The notes under the pieces are model-generated. The model worked only from the letters and a program-made list of their open reading frames with translations, made no database searches and was not told the DNA's origin. This document shows positions 61,749 through 64,000 of a stretch of 64,000 bases of DNA, piece after piece. Made by a program: the position numbers and the translations under genes. This DNA comes from CAVRXQ01 sp963725215. Its GTDB lineage: Bacteria; Actinomycetota; Acidimicrobiia; Acidimicrobiales; Bog-793. Location: assembly GCA_963725215.1 (NCBI GenBank), contig CAVRXQ010000004.1, positions 61,743-125,742 of the forward strand, written 5' to 3'. Each line of letters begins with the position of its first letter. Within the stretch, counting starts at the first letter, position 1.

Positions 61749-62512
61749 CGCCCCGACCACTTCGGCAATCGCTTTTCGTTGAACGCAGCGGCTCCCTCCG
61801 CCGCGTCTTCGCTCGACAACACCTCGGCGGCGAGCTTGGAGTTCAACTCCCAGAGCTCACCCTCAGAGGTCTCGATCGAGCGTCGCAACAACTGCTTCGA
61901 GGCACGCAGCGCGAGTGGCGCGTTCTGGGCGATCCGTTGTCCGATCTCTACGGCAGTCTCGAGCACGCGTCCACGTTCGACGACGCGGTTGACGAGACCG
62001 AGACGTTCGGCGCGTTCCGCGTCGATCGTCTCGCCGGTGAACGCGAGCTCGAAAGCCGCGGGCGGAGCAATCCGGCGCGCCAGACGGACAAGACCCCCGG
62101 ACGCGGCGAAAAGTCCCCGCTTCACCTCTGGAAGTCCAAAGGTGGCGTGATCCGCCGCAACAACGAGATCGCAGGCGAGGACAATCTCGAAGCCGCCGCC
62201 GACCACGGCACCGTTGACCGCAGCGATGAGGGGAAGCGGAAAATCACGGCGCACAATGCCGGCGAATCCTCCCGAGACGAGGTTGATGGCATCCGCCTCA
62301 CCACGGCGCACGGCTCCGAGGTCCATTCCGGCGCAAAAGACGCGATCTCCGGCGCCGGTGATTACGACGGCGCGCACCTCGTCGTCGTGCTCGAGCTCGT
62401 CAAAGACGTTGGCGAAGGCGTGCGACGTTTCGAAATCGATCGCGTTTGCCGCCTTCTCCCGGTCGATAACGAGGATCTCCACCGCACCGCGGCGCTGCCG
62501 ACCGAGCGGCAT
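61745..62512 (-). CDS. Enoyl-CoA hydratase/isomerase family protein
   Basis: This 255-residue crotonase has VNGAVVGGGFEIVLACDLVVAAD and GLPEVKRGLFAASGGLVRL. The first catalytic Glu (FEIVLA) and the second (PEVKRG) are conserved, so enoyl-CoA hydration is likely. ATG 62512 shares bases with the TetR stop (TGATG) and the stop overlaps the ligase ATG. The open frame running on above 62512 comes from the broken TetR gene and is not part of this protein. Confidence 0.88.
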   Translation of the reverse strand: MPLGRQRRGAVEILVIDREKAANAIDFETSHAFANVFDELEHDDEVRAVVITGAGDRVFCAGMDLGAVRRGEADAINLVSGGFAGIVRRDFPLPLIAAVNGAVVGGGFEIVLACDLVVAADHATFGLPEVKRGLFAASGGLVRLARRIAPPAAFELAFTGETIDAERAERLGLVNRVVERGRVLETAVEIGQRIAQNAPLALRASKQLLRRSIETSEGELWELNSKLAAEVLSSEDAAEGAAAFNEKRLPKWSGR

Positions 62513-63252
62513 CAGGAAGGACCGTCCGCGCCGTCTGCTGAGACGTCGGCTCCCATCACGGCGCGGTACCAGATCTGGGCGAGCACCGAGCCAACGTTCG
62601 GGATCTCGTCTATCGAGGCGGGACCGTATTCCTCGTCGATGAACGCCTGCGCCGCGTAGGCATCCACCATGGCAAGCAGAGCCGCGGATGGCGATCTCGG
62701 GATCGAGCGGCGGTGCCGACCCGAGAGCGAGGTCCTGTTCGAGGCGCGCCCGCATCCGTTCGCGCAGCGCTTTCCGCATCGACCACCACGTGTCGCGCAC
62801 GGTGTCGGACGTCGAAACAAGACTCAGTGCAAGGCGCAAGAACGTGCGCTCTTCGAAGAACGCCTCGAGGTACGCAACCGTCGTCCGTTCGAAGTTCACC
62901 TCGGGGGGTCGTCGCGGCGCCAGATGCCCCGCGACGCCTTGAACATCCTCCAGAAGGAGTTCGATAGAACGAGATGCAAGAGGTCCTCTTTGCTCTCGAA
63001 GTACCGGTAGATCGTTCCGACGGACGTCTTGCTCGCCCCCGCGATGTCGGCCACGCCGATGTTGTCGTAGCTCGACGCCGTTCGGAACAGGTGCTCGGCT
63101 GCCTCGATGATCCGCTGACGCGTGCGCTCGCCACGCGCCGTCGGGGCGAGGGCCGGCGCGTGCACCCACGTCGGCGCCTCGATCGTCCCGTCGAAGGACG
63201 CGGCCATCTCGATCCCGTCGGGCGCGACCCGACTCGTCGTCGTCTCCGTCAC
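62512..63252 (-). CDS. TetR-family regulator (two frameshifts)
   Basis: GTG 63252 overlaps the Mo hydroxylase frame stop (GTGA). The DNA-binding part ERTRQRIIEAAEHLF, then IAGASKTSVGTIYRYFESKEDL, is intact. At the six-base G run 62903-62908 (C run on the coding strand) a base is missing, after which PEVNFERTTVAYLEAFFEE continues. Near 62683-62688 an extra base moves to AALLAMVDAYAAQAFIDEEYG and the stop at 62512. The corrected protein would be ~246 residues. It may control this minus-strand operon in response to an acyl-CoA or the substrate. Confidence 0.78.
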
Positions 63253-64000
63253 GACATCACCTCGGCGATGTCGGTCGCCGAATGTCCGTTGAAGGGCGAG
63301 GAACAGTCGCAACGGCGTTCCCGGAAGCGAGTTGAGCGCACCGCCACGGTCGCTGATCGCATCGGAGAGCGCGCAACCCACGGCACCCACGGCGCCGATC
63401 GTCCCCGCTTCACCAACCCCTTTCGCACCGGATCGCTCCGTGCGGTGAACAAGCGGGGGTCGTCCGCGAGAGCGAGATCGAACTCCGGCGCCTCGCTCAC
63501 GGTCGGGACCAGGATTTCGTCCATGAAGGACGACGTGAGGATCTCACCGTCGTCGCTGTAAATGTGCTCCTCCAAGATGGCGTCGCCGATCCCCATGACG
63601 ATACCCCCGCGCAGCTGTCCGAGCACCACCTGCTGGTCGAGCACGCGTCCGCAGTCCTCGAGCGCCGAGATCTTGCGCACCTTGGCGACGAAGTTCTCGG
63701 GATCGACGTCGACGATGGCGAGCACCGCGCAGTTCGGATAGGTCGGGCCGCCGTCCCAGTAGCCCGACTCAACGACGGGAACCTCGAACGTGCGCCCCGC
63801 GCGGAGCGTCGGGGAAGTACAGCCAGTGGGCGAGCTTGTTGGGATTCCTCGCTCGCATCGCCCGCGCCGCTTTCGAACCGCTCACCGTCGCGCTTCACCT
63901 CGTGGATGGAGCAAGATAGGTACCCCGCTGCCGCCTCGATGAGACGCTCGGACATCCGCGTCGACCCCCGGAGCACGGCACTCATTTCCGCGACGGCGAA
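63249..64000 (-). CDS. Molybdenum hydroxylase large subunit, C-terminal part (partial, multiply frameshifted)
   Basis: The right edge cuts the gene. Recognisable blocks occur in changing frames: EMSAVLRGSTRMSERLIEAA, then NPNKLAHWLYFPD, then SGYWDGGPTYPNCAVLAIVDVDP with DCGRVLDQQVVLGQLRGGIVMGIG and SSFMDEILVPT, and finally GEAGTIGAVGAVGCALSDAI with the active-site Glu. Breaks are needed near 63855, 63800 and 63430. This is a xanthine-dehydrogenase/CoxL-type large subunit, separate from the fused one at 27859. A coxG-like gene in the same operon supports a Mo hydroxylase complex. The exact C-terminus is unclear. Confidence 0.7.

Noticed and set aside
61745..63169. One 474-residue protein joining TetR and crotonase
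   Set aside because: The crotonase has its own ATG at 62512 with an overlap to the TetR stop; the fusion arises from a frameshift in the TetR gene.

Overview
The window is GC-rich bacterial DNA with many GTG starts, short intergenic gaps and 1-4 base gene overlaps. An LLM-type (possibly F420-dependent) oxidoreductase, a mycobacterial-type RpiB lacking the usual active-site Cys, a DrrAB-type exporter and an Hsp20 point to an actinobacterium. A deep, poorly sampled lineage such as Acidimicrobiia would fit, but the sequence alone does not prove it. I saw no rRNA, tRNA, CRISPR array, transposase or phage gene.

Bases 1-27.6 kb are mostly housekeeping, envelope and stress functions. They hold the 3' end of valS, a DrrAB-like exporter (ATPase frameshifted), an AlkA-like glycosylase, a small zincin, and a ferric-reductase / FMN-binding protein / ApbE operon likely to move electrons across the membrane. 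Next come a cell-wall amidase with an altered zinc site and a MacAB-like operon whose adaptor has an Fn3-like domain inserted in its coiled-coil hairpin. That operon has two related small Cys-rich proteins at its ends and is divergent from a two-component system with an 11-bp-spaced direct repeat between them. After these lie a TetR/drug-exporter pair with an operator inside the promoter, rpiB, a HAD phosphatase, Hsp20, OsmC, an aldo-keto reductase, a second MFS exporter, YihY and katG.

Bases 27.8-64 kb form a catabolic island. It contains a molybdenum hydroxylase with its [2Fe-2S] and Mo subunits fused, a PEP-mutase/isocitrate-lyase-type lyase, a beta-hydroxyacid-dehydrogenase-like protein and a cupin. 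An IclR regulator then heads a long plus-strand operon: CocE-type hydrolase, HyuA, HyuB, MmgE/PrpD, ACMSD-like amidohydrolase, FAH-family hydrolase, LeuA-like synthase, SDR and a dihydroxyphthalate-decarboxylase-like protein. A convergent minus-strand operon carries a complete Liv-type ABC importer and a DapA-like aldolase. Further on are an EthD-like protein, a Cys-containing GrdB-like protein, a crotonase of different base composition, and a long minus-strand operon (amidase, CoxG, crotonases, SDR, LLM oxidoreductase, enol-lactonase-like hydrolase, acyl-CoA ligase, TetR, a second Mo hydroxylase).

The most useful regulatory signal is a shared palindrome close to GTCCCG-N5-CGGGAC. It lies in front of the Mo-hydroxylase/lyase pair, between the cupin and the IclR gene, and as a tandem pair upstream of the importer operon. 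I infer one IclR-controlled regulon for import, hydroxylation, ring or amide hydrolysis and thioester-dependent degradation of a cyclic, perhaps N-heterocyclic or lactam/imide, substrate. The substrate itself cannot be read from the sequence.

A caution: at least eleven genes' worth of single-base frame breaks occur, mostly in short GC-alternating or homopolymer runs and concentrated after 60 kb. They look more like base-calling or assembly errors than true gene decay.
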